Shown: one piece after another, positions 14,948 to 23,783 of the stretch
Layout of the letters: each line of letters begins with the position of its first letter
Position numbering within the stretch: position 1 is the stretch's first letter
Origin: Methylobacterium oxalidis
GTDB lineage: Bacteria > Pseudomonadota > Alphaproteobacteria > Rhizobiales > Beijerinckiaceae
Direction: 5' to 3'
Length of the DNA stretch: 64,000 nucleotides
Assembly (NCBI RefSeq): GCF_007992195.1
Contig: NZ_BJZU01000002.1
Coordinates: 23,428 to 87,427 of the forward strand
Made by a program: the position numbers and the translations under genes
The notes under the pieces: model-generated
The model's database searches: none
What the model saw: the letters and a program-made list of their open reading frames with translations, nothing else
What the model was told of the DNA's origin: nothing

Positions 14948-16135
14948 ATGACCGAGCCGGCCGAGCCAGAGACCTTCGATGCGGTGGTGGTCGGCGGCGG
15001 GCCGGCGGGCGCGACGGCGGCGACCGACCTCGCGCGCGCCGGCCGCCGCGTCCTCCTCCTCGACCGGGGCGGGCGCATCAAGCCCTGCGGCGGCGCCATC
15101 CCTCCCCGCCTGATCCGCGACTTCGCGATCCCCGACGACCTCATCGTCGCCCGCATCCGCTCGGCCCGGATGATCTCGCCGGCCGAGAAGCGGGTCGACA
15201 TGCCGGTCGGCGACGGCTTTGTCGGCATGGTCGACCGCGAGCATTTCGACCCCTGGCTGAGGCGCCGGGCGACCCTCGCCGGAGCCGAGCACCGCACCGG
15301 CACCTTCGAGCGCGTCTCGCGCGCCGACGACGTCACCACCGTCCATTACCGGGCCGAGGGGGCGGAGCGCGCGGTGCGCGCCCGACTCGTGATCGGCGCG
15401 GACGGGGCGACCTCGCCGGTGGGGCGCGCCGAGATCCCCGGGCATGCCGGGATGCGGCAGGTCTTCGCCTACCACGAGATCGTCCGGCGCCCGGAAGCCG
15501 GCGGCGACTTCGAGGGCAGCCGCTGCGACGTGTTCTACCAGGGCCGGCTCTCGCCGGATTTCTATGCCTGGATCTTCCCGCACGGGGACACGATCAGCGT
15601 CGGCACCGGCTCCGCGCAGAAGGGATTCTCCCTGCGTGGGGCGATCCGGTCGCTGCGCGCCTCGACCGGGCTCGACGCCGGCGCCACCCTGCGCCGCGAG
15701 GGTGCGCCGATCCCCCTGAAGCCGCTGAAGCGATGGGACAACGGCCGCGACGTGCTGCTGACGGGGGATGCCGCCGGCATCGTCGCCCCGGCCTCCGGCG
15801 AGGGCATCTACTACGCGATGCTCGGCGGGCGCCTCGCGGCGGAGGCGGCGGACGCCTTCCTGCGCACGGGCGACGCGCGGATGCTCGGGACCGCGCGCCG
15901 CCGCTTCATGAAGCTGCACGGGCGCGTCTTCCTGATCCTGCGGATCATGCAGTGGGTCTGGTATCGCAACGACGGCCTCAGGGAGCGATTCGTCGCGATC
16001 TGCCGCGACAAGGACGTGCAGCAGCTCACCTGGGACGCCTACATGAACAAGGAGCTGGTGCGCGCCAAGCCGGCCGCCCATGCCCGCATCTTCTTCAAGG
16101 ACCTCGCGCACCTGTTCCGCTGGGTCTCCCCGTGA
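14948..16135 (+). CDS. bchP: Geranylgeranyl diphosphate/bacteriochlorophyll reductase BchP
   Basis: BchP reduces the geranylgeranyl tail of bacteriochlorophyll to phytyl using NADPH and FAD. The 395-aa product has the dinucleotide-binding motif VVGGGPAGATAATDLARAG at residues ~12-30, the family motif KPCGGAIPPRLI, the middle GADGATSPVGR motif, and LLTGDAAGIVAPASGEGIYY near residue 280. The start ATG follows a GAGG-like site (TAGAGGACGCCCGCC). Its stop codon overlaps the GTG start of tspO. Confidence 0.95.
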   Translation: MTEPAEPETFDAVVVGGGPAGATAATDLARAGRRVLLLDRGGRIKPCGGAIPPRLIRDFAIPDDLIVARIRSARMISPAEKRVDMPVGDGFVGMVDREHFDPWLRRRATLAGAEHRTGTFERVSRADDVTTVHYRAEGAERAVRARLVIGADGATSPVGRAEIPGHAGMRQVFAYHEIVRRPEAGGDFEGSRCDVFYQGRLSPDFYAWIFPHGDTISVGTGSAQKGFSLRGAIRSLRASTGLDAGATLRREGAPIPLKPLKRWDNGRDVLLTGDAAGIVAPASGEGIYYAMLGGRLAAEAADAFLRTGDARMLGTARRRFMKLHGRVFLILRIMQWVWYRNDGLRERFVAICRDKDVQQLTWDAYMNKELVRAKPAAHARIFFKDLAHLFRWVSP

Positions 16136-16635
16136 CGCAGGGTGCGCCGGACTGGCGGGCCGTCCTCGTCGCCGCTCTCGCCGCCCTTGCGGTCGCCCTG
16201 GCGGGCGGCCTGCTGACCCGGACGGGGCCCTGGTCGCAGGCGCTCCGGCGCCCGGCCTGGCGGCCGCCGGACTGGGCCTTCGGGCCGATCTGGGCCGTGA
16301 TCTTCGCGCTGATCACCGTCTCGGGCGTGCTCGCCTGGAGTGCCGCCGGCGACGCAGCGAGCCGAGCCGCGCTCGTCGCGGCCTACGCGGTGAACGCCGC
16401 CCTCAACATCGCCTGGAGCGGGCTGTTCTTCCGGGCCGAGCGGCCGGACTGGGCCTTCGTCGAGATCCTCGTCCTGTGGGTCTCAATCCTCGTCCTGATC
16501 CTCCTGAGCCTGCCGCTCTCGATGGTCTCCGCCCTGCTCCTCCTGCCCTACCTCGCCTGGGTCGGCGTCGCGGCCTGCCTCAACCGGGCGATCGTGCGCC
16601 TGAACGGGCCGTTCGGGAGGCCGGGCCATGGCTGA
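16132..16635 (+). CDS. tspO: TspO/MBR-family tryptophan-rich sensory protein
   Basis: TspO is a five-helix outer-membrane tetrapyrrole-binding protein; in Rhodobacter it is known to influence photosynthesis gene expression by controlling tetrapyrrole intermediates. The 167-aa product has WSQALRRPAWRPPDWAFGPI in the first third, AYAVNAALNIAWSGLFF in the middle and YLAWVGVAACLNRAIVRLN at the end. The GTG start overlaps the bchP stop (GTGA). The location in the bchG-bchP operon ties it to pigment synthesis. Confidence 0.9.
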   Translation: MTQGAPDWRAVLVAALAALAVALAGGLLTRTGPWSQALRRPAWRPPDWAFGPIWAVIFALITVSGVLAWSAAGDAASRAALVAAYAVNAALNIAWSGLFFRAERPDWAFVEILVLWVSILVLILLSLPLSMVSALLLLPYLAWVGVAACLNRAIVRLNGPFGRPGHG

Positions 16636-16984
16636 GCTCGTGATGAGCGGACGGATCGTGGAGATCATCCTCGCGCTGGTGATGGTCGAAGCACTCGTCC
16701 TGCTCGCCTACCGGGCGCGGACGGGGCGGGGCCCCGCCCCCCTTAACCTCTTGTGCAATCTGGGTTCCGGCGCCGCGCTGATGCTCGCCCTGCGGGCCGG
16801 CCTGACGGGCGCGCCGTGGGGCGAGATCGCGCTCTGGCTGACCGTGTCGCTCATCGCTCATCTGGGCGACCTCGCGACGCGCTTCGGACAGCGTTCCGGA
16901 ATGCCGTTTGGTCGCACGCCACGATTTCGTGAGCCAGGAACTTCGACCAATCAGGCCGCGTTCAAGGCGCAAATCCCGAGCTGA
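16628..16984 (+). CDS. Small hypothetical membrane protein at the end of the bchG-tspO operon
   Basis: The 118-residue product has three predicted membrane helices (about residues 9-26, 38-57 and 64-84) followed by a polar C-terminus of about 30 residues. No known catalytic motif is visible. It begins 8 nt before the tspO stop, which points to co-translation with tspO. The family was not recognised. A role in tetrapyrrole or pigment handling is only inferred from position. Confidence 0.75.
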   Translation: MAELVMSGRIVEIILALVMVEALVLLAYRARTGRGPAPLNLLCNLGSGAALMLALRAGLTGAPWGEIALWLTVSLIAHLGDLATRFGQRSGMPFGRTPRFREPGTSTNQAAFKAQIPS

Positions 16985-17024
16985 TTTATTCTAAAACCAG
17001 CTTCCTGGCCGGAGAACAAGCATT

Positions 17025-18611
17025 ATGCGTCGCATGCTCGCGCTCGCTGCAACCTCCGGTCTACTTGCCGGGACTTTGTTCTCATCCGCCACGGTGCTGG
17101 CGCAGGGCGCCGACCAGGATCTGGTCAAGCGCGGCGAGTACCTCGTCACGGCGGGCGACTGCGTGGCCTGCCACACGGGCCCGGAGGGAAAGAAGTTCGC
17201 CGGCAACTACGCGTTGAATACGCCGATCGGCAAGATCATGACCCCCAACCTGACGCCCGACAAGGAGACGGGCCTCGGCAACTGGTCGGAGGAGGAGTTC
17301 TACCGCGCCTTCCACGACGGCATCGGCAAGGACGGGTCCTACCTCTACCCCGCCTTCCCCTTCGCTTGGTACACCAAGGTGACGCGCGACGACGTCAAGG
17401 CGATCTACGCCTACCTGCAGTCGCTGGAGCCGGTGAAGAACCCGCGCAAGGCGAGCGAGATCCCCTTCCCCTTCAGCATCCGCACGGCGCTCGTCACCTG
17501 GCGCACCGCCTTCTTCACCGCCGGCGAGTTCAAGCCGGACCCGAACGCCAGCGCCGAGGTGAACCGCGGCGGCTACCTCGTGGAGGGGCTCGGCCACTGC
17601 GGCATGTGCCACAACGAGAATAAGATCGTCGGCAACAGCGGGCTCGCCGGCAAGCTCGGCGGCGGTGTCATCGACGGCTGGTACGCGCCCAACATCACGC
17701 CCGACGACCACCAGGGCATCGGCTCCTGGACCGACGAACAGGTCGCGACCTACCTCAAGACCGGGGCGGCGCCGGGCAACAAGCCGGGAGTCGCGGCCGG
17801 GCCGATGCGCCAGACCATCGAGGAATCCCTGAGCAAGCTCACCGACGCCGACATCAAGGCGATGGTCGCCTACCTGCGCACGCAGAAGGCGAAGGAGACC
17901 TACAAGGTCAAGGACCTGCAGGCGTTCGACCAGCCGAACGCGCCGGGCGCCTCGGTCTACCTGAGCTACTGCTCGTCCTGCCACAAGCCGGATGGCCGGG
18001 GCGTCGAGGGCGCGATCCCGGCGCTCGCCGGCAACACCTCGGTGCAGTCCGCCGGGCCGCAGACGGTGATCAACGTGGTGCTGGGCGGGCTCGCCGCGCA
18101 GAACGGCTACGCCTCGATGCCCGCCGTCGGCCAGGGCATGACCGATCAGCAGATCGCCGCCGTCACCGACTACGTGCGCAATTCCTGGGGTAACAAGGCC
18201 CCGGTCATCAGCGACAAGGGCGTCGTCTCGGACGCGCGGGCCAACATCCAGACGATGCTCGCGGGCAACGCCGCCTGCTCGGCGGTCGGCAACGCGAACC
18301 TCGCCAGGGCGATCGAGGCCACCGGCACCGCCGAGCAACTGAAGAGCCTGAAGCAGGAGGAGTTCGTCCCGCGCCTGAACGCGATCCTGCCCAAGCTCAA
18401 GGCCGAGGCCGCGGGTGCCAGCGACGACGACATCGTCAACGGGCTCACCGCGACCTTCTGCCGGGTCGCCAAGGACACGAACTTCTACGCCGACGCGCCC
18501 TGGCACGCGGTGATCGGCAGCTTCGGCAACGTCGCCTACAGCCAGCTCAAGAGCCCGGAGAAGCAGGCGAGCACGCAGGTCCCCGCCGGCCCGGCTCCGA
18601 GCCGCAACTGA
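17025..18611 (+). CDS. Periplasmic tri-heme cytochrome c (alcohol/gluconate dehydrogenase cytochrome subunit type)
   Basis: The 528-aa protein has a cleavable signal peptide (residues 1 to ~27, ending TVLAQ) and three CXXCH heme sites: CVACH at 46-50, CGMCH at 192-196 and CSSCH at 316-320. This spacing matches cytochrome subunits of membrane-bound PQQ or flavin dehydrogenases, which pass electrons to quinone or oxidase. No dehydrogenase subunit lies beside it, so its donor is unknown. After the third domain (~residue 410) there is an additional ~100-residue region with two Cys (NAACSAV, TFCRVAK) and no heme motif. An SD-like GGAGAA precedes the ATG. Distance from the pigment operon suggests a separate transcript. 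Confidence 0.88.
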   Translation: MRRMLALAATSGLLAGTLFSSATVLAQGADQDLVKRGEYLVTAGDCVACHTGPEGKKFAGNYALNTPIGKIMTPNLTPDKETGLGNWSEEEFYRAFHDGIGKDGSYLYPAFPFAWYTKVTRDDVKAIYAYLQSLEPVKNPRKASEIPFPFSIRTALVTWRTAFFTAGEFKPDPNASAEVNRGGYLVEGLGHCGMCHNENKIVGNSGLAGKLGGGVIDGWYAPNITPDDHQGIGSWTDEQVATYLKTGAAPGNKPGVAAGPMRQTIEESLSKLTDADIKAMVAYLRTQKAKETYKVKDLQAFDQPNAPGASVYLSYCSSCHKPDGRGVEGAIPALAGNTSVQSAGPQTVINVVLGGLAAQNGYASMPAVGQGMTDQQIAAVTDYVRNSWGNKAPVISDKGVVSDARANIQTMLAGNAACSAVGNANLARAIEATGTAEQLKSLKQEEFVPRLNAILPKLKAEAAGASDDDIVNGLTATFCRVAKDTNFYADAPWHAVIGSFGNVAYSQLKSPEKQASTQVPAGPAPSRN

Positions 18612-18800
18612 GGCCCCGGATCATCCGGGCCACGATGCCGCAGCGGGGCGGCCCGGAGGAACGATCGCCGGTGCCCGATGTTGGGACGCGATCATCCGAT
18701 CGGGAGGACTTTCGGGGACGGGCATAGGCTGCCGGCGGCACCTGCGCGATGTCTGCCCGGAGAGGCGCCGACGGCTTTTCCGGCACTCAGGAGCATCGCG

Positions 18801-19607
18801 ATGGACCTCGGTATCAGCGGGCGCGTCGCCGTCGTGACGGGCGGCGATTCGGGCATGGGCAAGACGAGCGCGGAGTACCTCCTGCGCGAGGGCGTCAGAA
18901 TCGTCCTGACGGATGTCGAGGACGAGAAGGTGCAGGCCGCGGCCAGGGACCTCGCCGCGCTCGGCGAGGTGCGGGCGGTGGCCGCCGACCTCAGCGGCAT
19001 GGCCGGCGTCGGGACGCTCAAGAGCTTCGCGGACGGGGCCTTCGGGCAGAAGCCGACCATCCTCGTCAACGCCGCCGGCATCACCGGCGCCACGGGCGAT
19101 TTCCTCGAACTCAGCGACGACGATTGGCTGGAGACGATCCAGGCCGACCTGATGGTGGCGGTGCGGGTCGCCCGCGCCTTCATCCCCGGCATGCGCGAGG
19201 CGGGCTGGGGCCGCGTGGTCCTGTTCACCTCCGAGGACGCGGTGCAGCCCTACGTCGAGGAGCTGCCCTACTGCGCCGCCAAGGCCGGCCTGATGAACCT
19301 GACGAAGGGCCTCTCGAAAGCCTACGGCCCCAACGGCGTCCTCGTGAATTCCGTCGCCCCCGCCTTCGTGGCGACGCCGATGACCGACGCCATGATGGAG
19401 AAGCGCGCGAAGGAACTCGGCGTCTCCTTCGAGGAGGCGATCGAGACCTTCCTCGACGAGAAGCGCCCCGGGATCGTCGCCAAGCGGCGCGGCCGGGCCG
19501 AGGAGGTCGCGGCGGCCGTGGCCTTCCTGTGCTCGGAGCAGGCGAGCTTCATCACCGGCGGGAACCTGCGCATCGACGGGGGCGCCGTCCTCACCATGGC
19601 GAGCTGA
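18801..19607 (+). CDS. SDR-family NAD(P)-dependent oxidoreductase
   Basis: This is a classical short-chain dehydrogenase of 268 aa with a Rossmann start VAVVTGGDSGMGKTSA, the structural NAAG motif, catalytic Ser in LFTSEDAV and the Tyr-Lys pair in YCAAKAG. The C-terminal FITGGNLRIDGGAVL is typical. The ATG at MDLGISGRVA is preceded by CAGGAG. The substrate cannot be read from the sequence. The insertion EKRAKELGVSFEEAIETFLDE resembles 3-oxoacyl-ACP-reductase-like SDRs. A 58-nt gap separates it from the next flavoprotein gene. Confidence 0.88.
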   Translation: MDLGISGRVAVVTGGDSGMGKTSAEYLLREGVRIVLTDVEDEKVQAAARDLAALGEVRAVAADLSGMAGVGTLKSFADGAFGQKPTILVNAAGITGATGDFLELSDDDWLETIQADLMVAVRVARAFIPGMREAGWGRVVLFTSEDAVQPYVEELPYCAAKAGLMNLTKGLSKAYGPNGVLVNSVAPAFVATPMTDAMMEKRAKELGVSFEEAIETFLDEKRPGIVAKRRGRAEEVAAAVAFLCSEQASFITGGNLRIDGGAVLTMAS

Positions 19608-19665
19608 GGCGCGCCGGCCCGCGCCCCGAGCCGCGACCGCCCCCGAGACGAACGAGAACGAGGAC

Positions 19666-21060
19666 ATGCGAGAGATTGCCTGCGACGTCGCCGTCATCGG
19701 GGCCGGGACGGCGGGCATCGCCGCCCACGCCGCGGCGCGGACGGCGGGCGCCCGCGCGCTGCTGATCGAGGCGGGGCCCGGCGGCACGACCTGCGCCCGC
19801 GTCGGCTGCATGCCCTCGAAGCTCCTGATCGCGGCCGGCGCGGCGGCCCACGCCGCCCGCGGGGCCGGCCTGTTCGGCCTCGACGTGCCCGAGGTCCGGG
19901 TCGAAGGCCGCGCCGTGCTGGGGCGGCTTCGGGCGGAGCGGGACCGCTTCGTCGCCTCGGTCCTCGACGGGCTCGACGCGCTGCCCGCGGACGAGCGCCT
20001 GTCGGGCCGCGCTTGGTTCGAGGAGCCCGGGCGCCTGCGCGTCGGCGAGGACGTCCGCGTCGGCTACCGCGCGGCCGTGGTCGCGACGGGCTCGAGCCCG
20101 AGCGTGCCGAAGCCGCTGCGGGACCTCGGCGGGCGGGTGCTGACCACCGACACGGTCTTCGAGATCCCGGACCTGCCGCGCTCGCTCGCCGTGCTCGGGG
20201 GCGGGCCGGTCGGCATCGAGATCGCGCAGGCGATGGCCCGCCTCGGCGTCGAGGTCTGCCTGTTCGACACCGGCCGCAGCCTCGCCGGCCTGAGCCACCC
20301 CGACCTCGCCGCCGCGGCCGCGGAGGTGTTCGGCGCGGAGATCGGCCTGCATCTCGGCGTCGAGGTGACGGCCGGCGCGATCGACGGCGACGGCGTGCGG
20401 CTGGCCTGGACCGCGCCGGGCGGCGGGCAGGAGGAGCGGCGCTTCGAGCGGGTGCTCGCCGCCGCCGGGCGGCCGCCGAACGTCGCCGGCCTCGGCCTCG
20501 ACGCCGCCGGGCTGAGCCTCGGCGAGACGGGCCTGCCGCCCTTCGACCCGCGCACCCTCCTCTGCGAGGGCGCTCCCATCCTGATCGCGGGCGACGCCAG
20601 CGCCGAGCGCCCGATCCTGCACGAGGCCGCGCGCCAGGGGCGCATTGCCGGCGCGAACGCCGCCGCCCTCGCCGCCGGGCGCCCGCTCGCGGCACCCGAG
20701 CCCTGGGTCGATCTCAGGATGGTGTTCACCCATCCCCAGGCCGCGTCGGTCGGCGCGCCCTACGACGCGGCGGCGGGCGAGAGCCGGGTGACGGGCGCCA
20801 TGAGCTTCTGCGACCAGGGCCGCGCCCGCGTCGAGGGCGAGGCCCGCGGCGGCATGCGGGTCTGGGCGGACCGCGGCGGACGCCTCCTCGGCGGCGAGAT
20901 GCTGGGGCCGGGCGTCGAGCACCTCTCCCAGCTGCTCGCGCTCGCCGTGCAGGAGGGAATGGGCGCGGCGCACCTGCGCGACCGGCCCTTCTACCACCCG
21001 ACCCTGGAGGAAGGGCTGGAGACCGCGCTCGCCGACATCGTCCGTCAGGTCCGGGCCTGA
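19666..21060 (+). CDS. Dihydrolipoamide dehydrogenase-like FAD disulfide oxidoreductase
   Basis: The 464-aa protein belongs to class I pyridine nucleotide-disulfide oxidoreductases. It has an FAD motif VAVIGAGTAGIAAHAAA, redox-active cysteines Cys43 and Cys48 in TTCARVGCMPSK, an NAD(P) motif VLGGGPVGIEIAQAMARLG and a C-terminal FYHPTLEEGL carrying the catalytic His-Glu pair. Known close relatives are annotated as Lpd-like enzymes without a partner 2-oxoacid dehydrogenase. No such complex genes are nearby, so the disulfide substrate is unknown. It is followed by the phytochrome gene after 122 nt. Confidence 0.87.
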   Translation: MREIACDVAVIGAGTAGIAAHAAARTAGARALLIEAGPGGTTCARVGCMPSKLLIAAGAAAHAARGAGLFGLDVPEVRVEGRAVLGRLRAERDRFVASVLDGLDALPADERLSGRAWFEEPGRLRVGEDVRVGYRAAVVATGSSPSVPKPLRDLGGRVLTTDTVFEIPDLPRSLAVLGGGPVGIEIAQAMARLGVEVCLFDTGRSLAGLSHPDLAAAAAEVFGAEIGLHLGVEVTAGAIDGDGVRLAWTAPGGGQEERRFERVLAAAGRPPNVAGLGLDAAGLSLGETGLPPFDPRTLLCEGAPILIAGDASAERPILHEAARQGRIAGANAAALAAGRPLAAPEPWVDLRMVFTHPQAASVGAPYDAAAGESRVTGAMSFCDQGRARVEGEARGGMRVWADRGGRLLGGEMLGPGVEHLSQLLALAVQEGMGAAHLRDRPFYHPTLEEGLETALADIVRQVRA

Positions 21061-21182
21061 GACCGGCCGCGACGGGATTCCCGTGCGTCCGCACCTGTCC
21101 GCGCGGTTCGCGACCAACCGAGCATTGCACTCGGCTTCCCGCCCGTTCATACCGGTCGACGCATGACGACAGTTCAGGCCCG

Positions 21183-23783
21183 ATGCTGCTGACGGATCCG
21201 GACAGCGGCGACACCGATCTCGATGCCCTCGGCACCGACGAGCTCGACCGGCTCGATTTCGGGGTGATCGGGCTCGATCGCGCGGGCGTGGTGGTGGTCT
21301 ACAATGACGCCGCGAGCTCGCTCAGCGGGCTGTCCGCCTCCGCCGTCATCGGCCACCATTACTTCCGGATGGTGGCGCCCGCCACCAACCTGCCGAGCTT
21401 CCACGGCCGCTTCCTCGCCGGGCTGCGCCGGAACCACCTCGACGAGTCGTTCGAGTTCGTGTTCGGGCGTATCCCTCAACCACTGCGTGCCCAGATCCGG
21501 ATGCGGCAGGGGCGCGAGCACGTCTGGCTCACCATCCGGCCGATCGGCAGCCTGAGCTCCGGCGGCACCCGCGAGGCGGTGCTCGCCGCGGTCGGGAGCC
21601 GGAGCCGCGCCGAGCCCGTCGACCCGAGCCTGTGCGAGCGCGAGCCGATCCACATCCCCGGCTCGATCCAGCCGAACGCCGTGATGATCGCGGCGGACGC
21701 CGAGAGCCTGGAGATCATCGCCCACAGCGTGAACGTCCACGAGGCGCTGCCCGACGACGGCCGCCCCCTGGCGGGCCGGCGCCTCGACGCCGTGCTGCCG
21801 CGCGCCTTCGTCGACATGATCCGCGCGCGCGTCGCGGCCAGCACCCTGGACGACGGCCGCACGATCCGCCGCACGATCCGCCTGCCCGGCCGGGACCTCT
21901 CCGCGCGCAGCTTCTACGCGGTGGCGCACGCCCATCTCGGCCGGGTCGTCGTCGAGATGGAGGTCGCGCCCGAGCTGCCGGAGGATTTCTCCGTCGCGAG
22001 CCAGACCGACACGGAACTCTCCGTGGCGCGCCTGCGCGCGGCCGGGACGCTCGGCGGCGTGGCCCGCATCGCGGCCCTCGAGGTCCGGGCGCTCACCGGC
22101 TTCGAGTGCGTCCTCGTCTACCGCTTCGACGCGGACTGGAACGGCGAGGCCATCGCCGAGGACAAGGTGGCGGACTGGGCGCGCTCGCTGCTGGGCCTGC
22201 GCTTCCCGGCCTCCGACATCCCCGCCCAGGCCCGCGCCCTCTACACCAAGGCGAAGAGCCGCTTCGTGATCGACCGCGACAGCGTGCCGGTGCCCCTCGT
22301 CGCCGCGCCGGCCGCCGGCAACGCGCCGATCGACCTCACCTTCGCCCAGCACCGGACGCTCTCGCCGATCCACCTCGAGTACCAGCGCAATCTCGGCGTG
22401 AACGGCTCGATGTCCATCTCGATCATGGTCGAGGGCCGGCTCTGGGGCCTGATGATCGGCCACCACCGGCAGCCGCACTACGTGGCGCCGGAGACGCGGG
22501 CGGCCGCCACCGTCATCACCGACGCCTTCGCCATGCGGGTGCAGGAGATCGAGGCCCGCCGCGCCTGGGCCGAGCAGCAGGCCCATCTCGACACGGAGGG
22601 GCGCCTCGTGCGCGGGTTGACGCACTCGGAGGATTTCGTCGGCGCACTCACGGCGGGGTCGGTGACCCTCCTCGATCTGTTCGCCGCGACCGGCGCGGGG
22701 ATCGTCTCGGGCGACGCCGTCACGCTGATCGGCAAGACCCCCGGCGCGGCGCAGGTGGGCGCCCTCGCCGCCTGGCTCAGGGAGCAGCCCGTGGAGAGCC
22801 CGGCCTACGCCACGGACGCCCTCTCCGCCGCCTTCCCGCCCGCCGCCGCCTACCGGGAGATCGCGAGCGGGCTGCTGGCCGTCTTCGTCGACGCGGCCCG
22901 CGAGCACCTGCTGCTCTGGTTCCGGCCCGAGGTGCCGAGCACGGTGACCTGGGGCGGCGACCCCCGCAAGCCGGTGCTCGCCGGCAGCGGACCCGTGGCG
23001 GTGCTGCCGCGCCGCTCCTTCGAGCGCTGGGTCGAGGAGCGCACCGGCTTCGCCACCCCCTTCGCCGACTGGCAGGTCTCGCTGGCGCAGTCGCTCGCCG
23101 GCGCCGTCGAGGGCGTGGTGCTGCGCCAGCGCCGCAAGATCGACGAGCTGACGGGTCTCCTCGCCGACAAGGAGAAGCTCCTCTCGCAGAAGGATCTCCT
23201 GACCCGCGAGATCGACCACCGGGTGAAGAACTCGCTGCAGATCGTCTCCGCCTTCCTGCAGATGCAGCGCCGGCAGATCGCCGACCCGGACGCGCGCCAG
23301 GCCTTCGCCGAGACCTCGGCGCGGGTGATGAGCGTGGCCCGCGTCCACGACAGCCTCTACCAGGCCGAGAGCGTCGAGGAGGTCGATCTCGGCCAGACGA
23401 TCGAGAACCTGTGCAGCGACCTCGCCGGCATGGCGGGCGACGGGCACGCCGTCGACCTCGTGGCCGAGCCCGGCGTGATGGTGCCCTACCGCAAGGCGGT
23501 GGCGCTCTCGCTGATCGCCACCGAGCTCGTCACCAACGCCTTCAAGTACGCGGCGAACCCGACCGGGGGCGGCCGCGTCGAGGTGAGCGTCTCCTCCTCC
23601 GGGGTCGGCATCGTGCAGCTCAAGGTCTGCGACGACGGCCAGGGCATGCCGGAGGGCTGGAGCGAGGCGAGGCCGCAGGGCACCGGCCTCGGCATGAAGA
23701 TGATCCGCGCGATGCTCGACCAGATCAACGCGCGCCTCGAAGTCGCCAACGCGCCCGGCGCCTGCTTCACGATCACCGCGTGA
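21183..23783 (+). CDS. PYP-like/bacteriophytochrome hybrid sensor histidine kinase (Ppr-type)
   Basis: The 866-aa protein has four parts. Residues ~20-120 align with photoactive yellow protein (DFGVIGLD, VVVYNDAA, VIGHHYFRMVAPATNLPSF), but the chromophore Cys (PYP Cys69, in VAPCT) is Ala67 and PYP Glu46 is Ala44. Residues ~140-460 form the PAS-GAF biliverdin module: Cys151 in LCEREPIHIPGSIQ, PASDIP with Asp345, SPIHLEY with His397, and GHH at 427-428. A PHY domain follows (~470-660). The C-terminus is a HisKA_2-type kinase with phosphoacceptor His679 in REIDHRVKNSLQ and an ATPase domain with GLGMK. Hybrid PYP-phytochromes (Ppr) are known from Rhodocista centenaria. The next gene encodes the biliverdin-producing heme oxygenase, sharing a GTGA overlap. 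Confidence 0.92.
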   Translation: MLLTDPDSGDTDLDALGTDELDRLDFGVIGLDRAGVVVVYNDAASSLSGLSASAVIGHHYFRMVAPATNLPSFHGRFLAGLRRNHLDESFEFVFGRIPQPLRAQIRMRQGREHVWLTIRPIGSLSSGGTREAVLAAVGSRSRAEPVDPSLCEREPIHIPGSIQPNAVMIAADAESLEIIAHSVNVHEALPDDGRPLAGRRLDAVLPRAFVDMIRARVAASTLDDGRTIRRTIRLPGRDLSARSFYAVAHAHLGRVVVEMEVAPELPEDFSVASQTDTELSVARLRAAGTLGGVARIAALEVRALTGFECVLVYRFDADWNGEAIAEDKVADWARSLLGLRFPASDIPAQARALYTKAKSRFVIDRDSVPVPLVAAPAAGNAPIDLTFAQHRTLSPIHLEYQRNLGVNGSMSISIMVEGRLWGLMIGHHRQPHYVAPETRAAATVITDAFAMRVQEIEARRAWAEQQAHLDTEGRLVRGLTHSEDFVGALTAGSVTLLDLFAATGAGIVSGDAVTLIGKTPGAAQVGALAAWLREQPVESPAYATDALSAAFPPAAAYREIASGLLAVFVDAAREHLLLWFRPEVPSTVTWGGDPRKPVLAGSGPVAVLPRRSFERWVEERTGFATPFADWQVSLAQSLAGAVEGVVLRQRRKIDELTGLLADKEKLLSQKDLLTREIDHRVKNSLQIVSAFLQMQRRQIADPDARQAFAETSARVMSVARVHDSLYQAESVEEVDLGQTIENLCSDLAGMAGDGHAVDLVAEPGVMVPYRKAVALSLIATELVTNAFKYAANPTGGGRVEVSVSSSGVGIVQLKVCDDGQGMPEGWSEARPQGTGLGMKMIRAMLDQINARLEVANAPGACFTITA

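Noticed and set aside
13502..16111. An 869-codon minus-strand frame opposite the pucC-like gene and bchP
   Set aside because: Arg/Glu/His-rich translation with no family features; the opposite strand carries complete known genes.
18616..18634. Near-palindrome after the tri-heme cytochrome gene as a terminator
   Set aside because: CCCGGATCATCCGGG forms a stem but has almost no loop and no T-run, so termination is not supported.
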